Positions 24,501-38,500 of a stretch of 64,000 nt of DNA are shown piece by piece. Source of the DNA: Hemerocallis citrina (Eukaryota; Streptophyta; Magnoliopsida; Asparagales; Asphodelaceae); the NCBI GenBank assembly GCA_017893485.1, contig JACEHZ010000211.1:1-64000 (forward strand), given 5' to 3'. Under the pieces are notes generated by a model. The model made no database searches and was not told the DNA's origin. It saw only the letters and a program-made list of their open reading frames with translations. Within the stretch, counting starts at the first letter, position 1, and each line of letters starts with the position of its first letter. Position numbers and translations under genes: made by a program.

Positions 24501-26606
24501 GATGTCTCGGTCCATGGAGTTGGTCATCATATTGACAATCAAGTTATCATCGCGATCCATACTTTGAATGTGAGATCTGTAGGCAGAGGAGTTGAGTTAG
24601 TGAGGTGATGGTACATTTCACGCTCTTTAAGAAAACACATGACAGAGCAGGATCATGTCATGAAGTTACTGCGACTGGAGAGATTCTCTGTGGTCATGCT
24701 TTCAGCCTTCAGGAGAGAAGGAAAATCAGTTGCCGTTTGAGGAGAGGGAGTCGTCAGTGGAGGAGGAGAGATCGCTGTTGAGGTATTGGAGGTTGTCATA
24801 TGAGCAGATCTAGATTAGATCTGAAGGAGAAAACAGGTGAGAAGGATAGGTGATGATTGAAGACAACATCAAAACTGGCAAGCATTATAGAACATGGCGT
24901 ATCACGAGGCATTTTGGACCTTTTTTCCGACTTTTTTGTTTTTTGTTTTTGTTTTTTGCTGCAAAAGCGAAGAGAGAGGGTTACAGGTACGGAGTTGTGG
25001 ATTTCGGGTGCGGGTCAGGAGATGCGGGTAGGGTTTGGATCTGGAGGGTAGGGTTCAGTGGAGATGGTTTGGATCTGGAGGTGGAGTGGCGGGTAGGGTT
25101 TGGAGAGGATGAGGGTCGGCGGCGGCGTGGAACTCTGGGAGCGGGAGCAGTGGGAGGGGGGTGGTTGGGAGTCGGGAAGATGAAGAAGGAAGACGGAGGG
25201 CGGCAGCGGAGTTGGGGTGCAGGGAGAGCGGTAGTGGAGGTTGCAATAGGGTAGGGTGTTGTGTTTGGAGGAAGAAGAGAAGAAGAAAAAGACCTTTTTT
25301 TTTTCTCGACAGGGATGAGCCCCGTTATATTGCAAACACATATGTCCAGTTCAATTAGAACACTTTATTGTTGTTGATCTCAGCTGTATCTTATGTAGAT
25401 TGATTTTTCGTATCTAATGACCTCAAGTTTTAAAGATAGTCTCTACATAATCGATATTTCTTACATACATTCACTCCTATTATGCTTGTCCAATTAATGA
25501 TTGGCGAGGATGACACATATTTCTGGTACTGAGGGATTTCTTTCTTTTTAAATTTGTATCTCCCGTTTTGTATCACCTTTTTTTTGGTTTTTCCTCTTTC
25601 CTTTGGTCCATGTAGCCATGAACCTTTGATTATGCTTATCTTTTAAAATTTTGCTTTGTAGCTCTTACCTGGAACAATTCATGTAAGGCCTTCAATGATT
25701 AAGGTTGAACCAGATCCAGATATCTTACCAATTCCATATTGCAACTCCTTGGAGGTTGTCGGAACAAGGTAGGGACATCTGCTAAAGCGAATTACAGTAT
25801 ATTCTATTCGTATTTTGTCAAGAATTGTATGATGCAAATGTCTGCCTAATATTTGTTTCGCATATGCAGTGATTTTAGATTTACATGAGGTCTTTCTCGT
25901 ATAAGCTAGTAAAAGTATTAGAATTATGTTCCATCATAGATTATCTTCCGCACATATGATCAAATCAGTAGTGTCGAGGGTAATTTTTTGTGCGGCCCTT
26001 CAGATTACAAATCCTTGGAGTTCTGTGCTTCCTAATACATGTTATAAGAAATAAAAGTGAACTAATGTCAACATTTTTCCCCTACTCTTTACATGGTTCA
26101 AAATTTTTATATGTTTTTCAGTACTTACCAAATAGGTAATATTTGATCGTCTCACTTTCTAGATACTTTGAATGTAGGTTTCCTTTTTCCCCCTCTTGTA
26201 ATAGTAAAATATCAGCACCAGTATTTTCTTTTTTCCCCCCTGTACTTCCTCTATGCTGGCACTTGCTGATAATAAAACATTTCTTGAGCGTGTTTCTATG
26301 TGTTAAAATGTTGATTAGAAGTATTTTATCTCCCATTTTCCCATATAAACACACGCCTTCAGATTATAAATCCTTGTAGTTGTGTTTGCTAATACATCCT
26401 ACAAGAAAGAAAAGGTAAACTACTGTCGACATGTTTTCCCTAGTCTTTCCAAGGTTCAGGATTTCTTTTTTATTTTTCAGGTACTTACCATATAGGTGAT
26501 CTCTTCTTGATATTTTGATTTTCTCAGTTCTTTATATATTTTGAACACAAATTTCCTATATATATATATATATATACACACACACAAACAAATATCAAAT
26601 AACTTG

Positions 26607-26661
<55 letters not shown>

Positions 26662-29600
26662 GTGCATATATATATAACCGAAGATTTCTATATATTATAT
26701 ATATAGTGCATATATAGTGCTCAACCGAAGGGCCCCCTATATATATATAAAATCAAGTTATTTGATATTTGTTTGTGTGTGTGGTATCTATATATATACA
26801 CACACACAAACAAATATCAAATAACTTGATTATATAATATCAAGTTATTTGATATTTGTTTGTGTGTGTATATATATACACACACAAACAAATATCAAAT
26901 AACTTGATTATATATATATATATGTATATATATAGGGGGCCCTTCGGTTGAGCACTACTTTTGTGAGCACTCCGTGAGCACTCGCCCTTCTCGCTATTGA
27001 ATGGATGATCCAAACCGTTCACATTAATCTACACGTTTAAATTAGTCTAAATATGTAAAATCAAGTCATTTGAATTTTATTTGCCTATCCATCATGTCAT
27101 TATAAAAAAAACGATATTCAGCCATACAATTTTTGTAACACTTCAATGAATGAGCAAATGAATTTCAAATGACTTGATTTTACATATTTTGACTAATGTA
27201 GGCGTTTAGATCAATGTGAACGGTTTGGATCATCCATACGATGGCTAGAAGAGTGAGTGCTCACGGAAAGGAGTGCTCAATGGAAGATTTTCCTATATAT
27301 ATTTATATGATATTTGTTTGTCCATGCATTGAAGTGTTGCAAAATTATATGGCTGAATATCGTTATTTTTTATAATAACATGATGGATGGACAAATGAAT
27401 TTCAAATGACTTGATTTTATATATTTTGACCAGTTTGGTCATTCTAAACAATGTGAAAGGTTCAGGTCGTCGATACGATGGCCAGGATGGCCGTTTGCAC
27501 ACGTCTGCAAACGGTGGGCATCTGCAATGGAACATCTCTATATATATAGGCACTAGTATTTTCTTTTTTCCCTTTTCTTCTGTTATGCTGGCAGTTGCTG
27601 ACCATTAAAACTTATCTTGTGCGTGTTACCGTGTTAATGTTTTGATTTGAAGTATACTAGTCTACTATCTCCCATTTTCTATATGAACGCACCTTTAGTT
27701 GAATTCGAGATGCATCATTGCAACACAAACTACCTAAGAAGAAATTTTAGCAATGTGTGCCAACTATCAATTGCTTCGGTTTCAGAAAGATCAGCTGTCA
27801 CGCTCCGCTTCCCAAAATAACGGAATACGAGTACATGACAAAAGCCCAGCGAATGACTAACGTCATTCATAAGCTGTTTGATCGATCAACTCAACAATAT
27901 AACCAATACAGAACATATGCGCAGGCAATATTAATAATCTCATGAACAAATAATACTTGGAATGAGACAATATAATATCCAAATACAATAATAATAATCC
28001 AACGTCTAGAAACAATAATAAAATTCGGGACATAAGCCCAAAACAATAATAATCCAGTCCATACAAGTCTCAATATATTAAGTCATTTAAAGCGATAAGC
28101 AAATTAAAAACAGAAATCTTCATAATGTTTGTTCTCCAACTCCAGCAGGCAATTCTCCTTCATTACCTGTAAATATTTCATCTAAAAAGAGAAAAATAAT
28201 TGTCCTTAGAGCAAGTCATGGACAGCAAGTAAAGAAAGCAGGAAACAATGGAATAACGGTATAATAATGAAACAATGGATCAATAGGAATCAATAACATG
28301 ACACGATGATAATAATCAATAACATGGTAATCAACGCAACGGTGTAACGGTGAACTAATATTCGGTAACGGTAATCCACGGTTAATATCAATATCACTCA
28401 AACAATATTAGATACAATGATGAACAATATGCAATGTCTGTGATGTATCAATCCTTATGTCTATTATTCATTTTAACTCCTAACTAATGCACGTACTACT
28501 GTGTCCCATGTGTACCGTACCACATGTTCGATGCATACAACCAATTTCGTTTAGACTATAGTGGTAGATTTTATAGTTCATGTACTGGGTATGATGTCGA
28601 TAACGGTAATAACACTGGACATGTGTAATTTCTTACACGATGCCGATAACGGTATAAACACTGGACATCATCTGAGTACAGTTCCCATATCATCAACTAC
28701 TCTAGTCAATCCCTTAAACCCCGGCTTGTTAATTATTTATCAATGCAACAATACAATATGCAATTAATGGACAGTTTGGTGAACGATAGTATCAATAGGA
28801 CAACAATAGGTTGATAACATGGAGTAGGACATTTATAATGATGACAATAACTCATTAGGATCATGCAATGCAATATACATACATCAACTCATGCCATAAT
28901 ACAACATAGGAATTATTAATCCATTAAAAAGTAGCATCTAAAATTCTGAACAGCATGCATAGTCTGTACAAAAGTGCAGTTTTCCGCTGACTCAGGAATC
29001 GAAGGTTGAATCCGTCAGAAAATCTGGAAACTAGACTTCCATACGGTTCCAACGCATACTTAATCTTCAAATTCCGACAACAGTAGCTAGGTCAAACACA
29101 TGTTTCTTTTCAGCTTTATGTTCAGGCAGAAATTCGACATCTTGTTATTTTAATTTTTGAATCAGCAAAAACTCAACATTAAAATCAGTAAAAATATAAT
29201 CTACTCCTAAACATGTTAAACATCAATCTGAAAATTTTCATAGCAAAATTCTATCATTTGATCAATCTTTTTACTGTTTAAACATGAAAGTTACGATAAT
29301 CTGAAAATCTGGAATGTAAAAACACAGCTGGAGTAAAACGGGCATAAGTTTTGCTACACAACACGGAATTCGAAAATTCTGGATGTTATTGGCAACTAGA
29401 CACTTGGGGCTACATTTCATATTCAGAATGTATCTCATTTTAAGGTCATTTACTGGTTCAAAAATAGCGATCAAAGTTCAGGTCAGCAAGCATGTATAGT
29501 TTTTAGGGTATTTTTTTCTTGAGAATAAATTAATTGAACATGATGGGTATCACTTCTATAATCAATAAATTGTGTAACTAGCATGATAGGTGTCCAAACA

Positions 29601-32487
29601 TGATAAATAAAATTTAGATAACACATATATACAAGTCTAACATCAATCAATCATCAAACGATCAAACGACATACAATCTAACGTTTGTCTCTACAATAAT
29701 TTATTTGTGTTGCGACTTGTATGAATAACCCTATTAACAATTCTATATGCATTCATTAAAGATCCAAACTTTAGAGTCAAAGTGGCACGATGTCAAGAAT
29801 GTTGGAGTTAGCTCGTGTAAACCCTCAATAGACCCAACGAACAGATTAACAATGGATAATACGATAACAAAGAGATTTATTTGCAAGAATTTCAATGAAA
29901 CTTGAATTTGATATAATTAACAATTCAAGTGGACGGTGACTTGCCTATTAATCGGTGAAAACGAATACCAAGAATAACGGGATAAGGATCCCGAAGCAAC
30001 AAACTCACGAACTAGCACAATCCCCAATAATAGCACGTATAAACTACGTGCAATAGAATAACCCAAGCAAATAGCAACTCGGCAACAAAGAGACAGCAGC
30101 TCAGTCAGTAATGGAAGCAAGGCCAGCGACGGGGGGGACGTCGACGGCGTCGTCGAGGTGCGGCGGTGGGGTATGAGGCGTCGCAGGCGAGCGGCGTTGA
30201 TGGGCTGGCGATCGAGAAGGGAGAAGGCAGCAAAGGGGGAAGACATCAGCAGGATAGTCGAAGGCGTAAGGCGCAAGTAATTTCAATTCCTCGTAAAAAG
30301 CCTGAGGCGCAAGACGCAATTTGAGACGCAAGCCTCAGTTAACTGAGGCGCACTATTACTTTTTGGAATTTTTAAAATTTATAAATTAGATTATATAAAC
30401 AAGATAACATCATAGCAACAAAATATATCATACAATGAACATATACTTAAAAAAGTAAGGTATGGAAGACATACTTTGTAAATGTAACTTGGAAGTGTAA
30501 CCGTGTAACAGTGCAAGTGTAATTTGTAAGTTGTAACTGTGTAAGTCATAATTTTTGTACATTGAACAATTAAATTTTTTTTTGAGAATATCACAGTGCA
30601 GTATCAGTATTACACTATTACAGAGTATTACAATATTACAATTAAATATTAAGTATATTCAAGTATTCAACAATTAATTATTACAGTAAGTTTCATCCAA
30701 ATAGCCTAATAAAGCAGTAAAGCAAAAGCAGTCTAATAAAGCAGTAAAGCAAAAGCATTGCATAACTAAAAAAGCAAGAATACTATTTAAAAAAAAAGAA
30801 TAATTTAAATAATAAAAAAGAATATAAATATAAAACCTGTCAAAAGACTCAAAACTAAAAAAGAAAGAATACTTAAATAATAAAGAAGGGGAAAAACAAG
30901 AAAAAAATATTGAGGCGTGCTGAGGCGCAAGGTGCTAAGGCGCGTTGAGGCGTGCTGAGGCGCAAGGCGCTAAGGCGCGCTGAGGTGCACGCCTCACCAG
31001 CGCTTCGAACAAGGGGTCCGCTTTAATTGAGGCTTGAGGCGCACCCTGGGATTTCGCCTGCGCCTTGCGCCTGAGGCGCGCCTTCAACATCACTGGACAG
31101 CAGCGGAGGTTTTGGCTACTGTTGGCTGAAACAGGTGGTCGGGGTGGGGTTTTGTGGTGGCGCTGGTGGCTGAGGAGGGGCAGGCATCCACGGGAGGGAG
31201 GTTGACGGGGAGTGGCGACGACGGGAGTCGCCGGAGATGGCCGGGGAAGGAGGCACTGGCAATGGGTTAGGGGTTTTGGGGATTGGGTAAAGCTGACGGG
31301 GAGAGAGAAAAGGGAGGAGAGAGAAAGAACGGTGAGGAGAGAGATTGTGCGGCTAGGGTTTCGATTTGTGTGCAAAAATTAGGGTTTACAGTAGAGTTGT
31401 ATTTGTAAGGTACAATTAGGGTTCAATAATAGCGGGTTTGGGTCAAGAATTCATCAAATTGGGTTTTAGGGTTCAATTGGGGGTAGATCAAAACAACAAG
31501 GTTCGAATAAAAAAAATACCCACAATCAAATAAAAGATAATAAGCTCAACAGGAAAAACTCCAACAAGAAGAACGGGAAAATATTCAAGAAATTCTTAAA
31601 AAAAAAATAATTGAGAATGAAAGAAAATAGGGTTTTTATTCAATTGCAATTAAAAAGAAATACAAAGGGGAAAATTTGAAAATTACAGAAACGGTAGTTA
31701 CATCAGCCGACCTGTATTTTTCCTTATATTCTTGATTCCAAGATTAGCCTTACAGAGCTGCAATGCATGATTAGTCACTCCACAAATCTTCTATGGTAAC
31801 TGATAACCCCATGAAGCTGCAAATCCCACCTTCACTAGTTCAACCCATCGAATTAGGCTCTCTTTGGTATTGCAGTGAAGAATGCATGGGAGTCGCTCCA
31901 TAAATCTTCTGTAGTATCTGATAACCCCAAGAAGCTTCAAATCCCACCTTTTCTGGTTCTTCCCATCCAATTAGGCTCTTTTGGATATTGTTTGGTATTG
32001 CTGTGAATGAAAAGTACTTTTGCTGACTGTTGCCAAAAGTGCTGTTAGAAGAAAAAGGAAAATGTTTAAATTCAAGATTTTCTTAGTAAGTAAAAGTACT
32101 TTTTCTGTTAGCAAGGAAAATCTAAAAGTACCACTTTCCCTGTGGCGAAAAAAATGTTTAAAATAGCAGTTTTGGTTCAGTACTTTTGGTTCAACACAAT
32201 TTTAATTAAGATTCCAAACAACTATTTGAGTCTAAAATGCTGTTAGAACCAAAAACACTTTCCAAAAGCAATGCCATATGGAGCCTTGTGTTTGCCCCTT
32301 TGTAGTACCAATACCCTTTTATTTACAACTAATTATTGTCATACTATTCAAACTTGAACTACATAATTGCTGTTTTTCCGTTTACAGGGTTTTTCGTGTG
32401 TTGTATCGTTCCGAAGACGTGCCGTAGGCACGTGCCCACGGGCAAATCTAGTACCCTTATAAATTTCTCAGTCCTAAAATCATTATC

Positions 32488-32553
<66 letters not shown>

Positions 32554-35500
32554 AAAATTTTTTTTTTTGAGAGGTGGAATATGGCCACCTTGTTTCAACT
32601 TAGAATTCATGTTCCTGCTTGGTTAGAGTATCATGTTTTTTTAAAGCCCTTCTTGGTTCTTGATCAGTATGTCATCCTTATTGATGGGAACCATTACTAA
32701 CTGATCCCAACATTGTCAAATTCTTCTAAATCTTGAAAGTCTGGTGCACATGATCTCGGACATCACCAGAATTTTATTGCTAATTCATTCATCTTCATAT
32801 AGTTCTTACTTTTTTTTTGAGTTTATCTGGTTCCTTCATAGTTTTATGGTGAATCTTTACTTTTAAAATCTCACCTTTTCCTTTCATAAGAGATAGCTGC
32901 GATTAATCTGCTGGTTATTATATTTCTGTATCATACATGTATATCTGTCTGCTTAAATTCAAAGATTAACCTTTATTAACTGTGACAAGTCGTTTTTGTT
33001 ATTAATAACTATTTTCTTGTCATGCAGCAACTGCCACTTTTTTCTTTATGTTGTTAACTGTAGACAACGAGGATCATGATATTTTGTTTCCTTCTGTTTT
33101 GTAGCAACATGTCGAAGAAGACATATTTATCAAAGTCCGTAATAGCTCTACTTCATTATGGAGGTGTCCCTAAAGAGTACTTTTTAGAACTGGTGGAGAA
33201 TGCCATCTGTAGTGCACGAGATGCTCGATTAAGTAGAAAATCCGCTTTTGATGGTAAACTTATGTAACATGATGAATTCATATGTTAGGACCAGGGTAGC
33301 ATTTAAATGTTACCTGTTGTATATCATCTTCTTATCACGTGCATTACGTTCGGAGGCGGAGCTGTTGGGGGGGGGGGGGTGGAGGGGGGGGGGGGGGGGC
33401 TCAAGAGTTCGAATCATAGCAATCTATTAAATTTTTCTAAACGGAAATAGATATCATTTTTTTGGGCCCCCCTTTCGATCAATCCTGGCTCCGCCTCTGA
33501 TTACGTTTATGTACTTGTTTGTTGCTACAATTTATTAACTTGTGATTTGTGAATCTTGCACATTGTTAATTCATTCGGTTGAGTTTTGCAGTTGCACGTT
33601 TGCATGGAAACATGGATGATTTTCTTACACTAAGAATGATCCTTTGTGGAATTCCTCTTGATGAGCCATTCTTGCAGTCTCAACTGTTGGTGATGATGAG
33701 GGAAGAATTTAACAACCTTAAGATGGGGAAAATTCCTATTGATGACTGCTATTATTTGATGGGGACTGCTGATCCAACGGGAAAACTCCAGGAAAATGAA
33801 GTTTGTATTATCCTGTATGTGTTCTGTGCATTACTTATTCAATTATATTAGTTTTTAGAACTTTAATTCATTCTGCATAAAGTATGTCGATAAGTCTAAA
33901 CTATTGTAAGTATACCTTATGCTTTAAAAGTTAAATGTTTTGATGTTGCCCATAAATATTCAGGGACAAAGGACAAATGTCTGGAGATGTGCTTGTCTAC
34001 AAGCATCCTGGGCTGCATTTTGGTGACGTACATGCGTTGCGTGCAGTATATGTGCAAGAAATAGAGAAAATTGTTGGAAATGCAAAATTTGCTATTTTCT
34101 TCCCCACAAGAGGTCCAAGGTCTCTCGCAGATGAGATGGCTAACAGTGATTATGATGGGGATCTTTATTGGGTTTCGAGAAACCCACAGGTTAGTATTAT
34201 TAATGATGCACCAAGTTATTAATAGACCTTTAAATGTCAAGTATTTTATTTTCAATTGTTTATTGCATGCAAGTAGGTGTATAATTTTGGAATTTATCTT
34301 AGTCTGATTTTGTAAACATATTTGCAAAAATATTGTTATGTTGTATCCGAGCACCATTCTGTTTAAAAATAGGGTCTATGTTTCAGGCGCTCTTGTATCG
34401 TACAGAAACATATTTTGTATCTGAGCCACTGAAAGCTAAAGCTTTTAGTGGCTCACCCCCAACTTACATGCCACCGAGGATGAATGCCAAGACCAATCTT
34501 AGGTGCAAAAAGATCGTGCAGATGCAATCACTAGAAAGAATATTACTTTATGTAGTTAATTATAAATATCAGAGAATATTTAACTGAAAATTCTTCCATA
34601 AATATCGGAAATTTTGAAATTATATGAAGTAACTAAAGCAACCTTGAAAGTATTTGTACTTACAAAAACAAGCTTCTATCATATAAAGATTTTATGCAAC
34701 CAATTAATCTGAGTTGTATGTGAAGAATGTTGTTAACCAAAGCCTGTCTTGGTGTTTCTGCATAGAGGAAGAGAGAGAGTGCTGAAGTTATGTATTAGCT
34801 TCCCATTATGTATGGGTTCTTTTACCTTTTTTCAAGGCTTGTTCTGATAGTTCCTGTATATAGCGTGGTCATAAAATACTAAATTATTTTTTATTGTATT
34901 TGAAAGTCACTTGTCCCAGAATCATAAAGGTTGTAGTCACTAATGTTGGTCAAGCAAATAATCGAACATCTCTCTCATATAATTTTGAGAAATTATGTCT
35001 TGTTTAGGATGTCAATACATCAGCAGTACCAACTAAAGATCAAGGTTCCCTTTTTCATATCGGGAACTCATTTTCTTATGATAATTGAGTTTTGTCAAGT
35101 AGTTACCATTTAACTTTTTTTAAATCATTAATGATGGTTAAATTAAGCTTTTGAGTGAGTTTTATATAACAAAATATTCGTCGTGTTTATCTTTGATACT
35201 TCACACTCTGATTATTTACATAATCTTTGCTTCTACTGCAGACCATAAGAGAAGTTGTTGATATGCATTGTTTCTAGTTGTATGTGGAATATTATATTAG
35301 GACAAGATATGTCTATTTGATTTCTACGGAGAATTCCAGGTTACCAAAACTACGCATATTTAAGAATCACAATGGTTGTATTTGTATATTTATGCTAATA
35401 ACCTAAGAGAAAAGGATACACCAACACGTACACGTTGTGGCACGACACACTGGCATGATAATGAATAACTACCCTCAAATATTAAGTGTGGTGTTGGATT

Positions 35501-38500
35501 CTTGTATCCGACATGTGTGTGACATGACATGGCTACCGATAGAAGTGTCCATGCAACATAGCATATAACTATCAGTCTATCACTATTAGTAACCGATCCT
35601 AAACCATGTAGCGGTGAAATATGGAATTTGACATATCTGCTGAATTAAATTCGGTTGGCTAAAATCCTTCATCTTGCGGGCTGATCCATATGGTGTCAGC
35701 CAATGCAAAATCCTTGATAATCTCGGAGTATATACCATCAGAAAGATAACTCCTCTGTCTGGAAGGAAATAAGTGTGGCAAATAAATTTATCTTTAGATT
35801 TATAATTATGATTTTGTTGTACCGAGTATTTCATGTCTTCTTGAAAATGAAATCTGGTCATGTCAAACATCACTTTAACCAAAAGTTTAAGGGGATGAGT
35901 TGTGGGCCTGTTTATGTGTATCAGAACTATACATATAAACTTGGCAAATAAATATGCTTAACACAGTTAATTTTATTTAATATACTACAGTGTGATTGTA
36001 CTTGTGCTCTTCTTTTCGATTTTGAATCTATTTTTCTTCTTTCTTATGTGTTCGATTATTTTTTTTTCGTATTTTTTTCTTCCAGTTGCTGAGAAGCTTT
36101 AAAGCAAGCAAACCTTGGAACTGGATACGTCCTAAGCCAAAGAAGAGCTCACAGCCTAAGCCTTCTGACTTATCTAGTGAAAACCTCGAAAGACAACTTT
36201 TCAAGAACTTTTTTAAGAATAGATTTGACCCGAGGTACTACCACACAATTCCTTAGTTAATTTTTCTTCTATTACGGTTTGTTGAAGATGATCTTTTTCT
36301 TATTTCTTATTATAGTTTCAAAGGCAGCATATATATTATATAGTTGTGCATTTCCTTATATGAATTTCATTGTACCTCTTGGCAGGATATCAATACCTAA
36401 GTACCTAACAATGACTAGACTGTCAAACTGGAACCACACCTAGGAATCATGGATATGAATATGGGGCACAGTGGATTTGCAAAATATAGGATATGAGGGA
36501 AAGCATAATTGTGTATAATTTTAACCATGTGACTTCCAACACTATGATTTTGAGCTACATAACTGAAATAAGAGATTGATAATCCATATAAAAGTTACAA
36601 TACTTCATACTCCATCAAATAACCGGAGAAGATCCATAGTGATAAACAAGTGACTGGAGTTAACGAATATTAGAAACATAAAAAGGGGGTGTGAAAATTA
36701 TTGAATATTTGGTCAAGGAAGTGTTTGTGAAATTTGAAACATATTGATTTAAGAAATATATAAAATATAGGATACATGTGAAGACTTACAAAACTTGTCC
36801 AAGTAGTTCCCATGTAGTGTCCATGTATGACCCATGTCCAGCATGTAGCTCCATGATTGAAATGTCCATGTTCAATAATACAAGAGCAGCATTATCCACG
36901 GATAACAGTGCGAAAATTTCCATCCTACAATGTGAAATGTAATATTCTAAAATAATTTTTGAATCCAACTTTTCCATAATACCTAATTACCAAATTAACG
37001 AGTTACTAGGGTGGATCCAAAACTATTTGTAAATGTTCACTGTATTATGCTAAATCAAAAATTTCCCTATTACATTAAACATCAGAATCTCCCCAAAATC
37101 GGATTAAGTTATATACGGAAGTAAAGGAAGAACATCACTTACATTATTATGACCTTGATTCCTTGAAATTATACTCTCAATGTCCACTAATTTATGATTG
37201 TTTTGATTGTTAGTTATAATCTATGTAGCATAGGCACGACTATGGGTAGGGGTACAGGAATACGGCAAACATATAAAAAGTAGGGTACATGGGTATATAT
37301 TATTTTAAATATAATTTAAATTATAATTTAATATATTCAAATCAACATAAAAGTGGATCCATACACTTCAAAAAAAAAGAATCCAAAATGCATTCAACAT
37401 TGAACTTTTGAAAATAAGCCATCTAATCCTGAAAAAAAATTATACTTTTAGTCACCTTTATTTTAGTTATAAAATATGGCATACTTCATAATCCATATAA
37501 AAGCACACTAATAAGGTTTTTCTAATAATTGGATATGTGTAAGACCTTTATTTTTCAGACCCAATAAGGTTATTTTTCAAAAAATAAAATAAAAAATACA
37601 ATACTTCCTTGCCGTACCTGGTACGGTACCCATGCCGATGGGTACCCGGACAAGTACCCAAGCTAGTTGCATTAGCCATTAGGTACCCATGCTTTGTAGG
37701 TTGGAATTTATTTATTCATTTTTTTTCTTGTATATTCCAGTTTCGCTATGTCTGAGGCATCAGATTGTTGGATGACTTTCATGGACCGACTGTTGACTTC
37801 GACTGTACCTCCCGAGGAAATACAATGCTTACGAAGGAAGATCTTAGAATTAATTGATATATATTACCATGCCTTAGACGCTTCAAAAGCTGGTGATAAG
37901 GTTTGTATTTATTGCTTATTTTCTGTATATTTAAGAAACTTCCTCTGCTGGTAGTTGTCGTGTTTGCTGTGGCCAACAGTTGACTATGATATGCTTCATT
38001 TTGATGAAATTCTTGTTTTTGTCTGAAATTTTACTTATTCGCTTCTTTGACAGTTTAATATAACAGATGAGTTCCCTTATACATGTACTCATAACAATAT
38101 ACTTTTTTGGTGAATCACCTTTTCCAAAATTTAGAGGACTATTGTACTATATACCATTCGACTTTGTTAGTACGTTATAGGTGTCCACAGTGGCGGAGCC
38201 AGGATTTCCATCCAGCGGGAGCGAAATCACAAGAACTAATCGAAGAAGAAGCGAGCAGCAGAAGAAGAGGGAGCGGGTCGGGTGGCGTGAGGAGCGATTG
38301 TATGAGCCTTTACTTGTGAGCCACGCTCAGGGGGAGCGTTGCATGGACTTCCATTAAAAAAAAAACTGCACCTATAGAAAGGGCCGACCCAAACTCAGGG
38401 GGAGCGGCCGCTCACCTTGGCTTGGGTGTGGCTTTGCCAATGGGTGTCCACTTAAATCCTTGTTTATTTTTTTTGAATGTTAAAATTTTAGGAAATTTAG

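Noticed and set aside
32359..32610. Tyr-Ile repeat proteins
   Set aside because: They are translations of (TA)n microsatellites, also at 1820-2104, 26840-27022 and 39993-40497.
34333..34587. ORF just after the catalytic exon as an RDR exon
   Set aside because: The next family segment (LLRSFKAS...) is found at 36086 in the correct phase; this ORF has no matching sequence.
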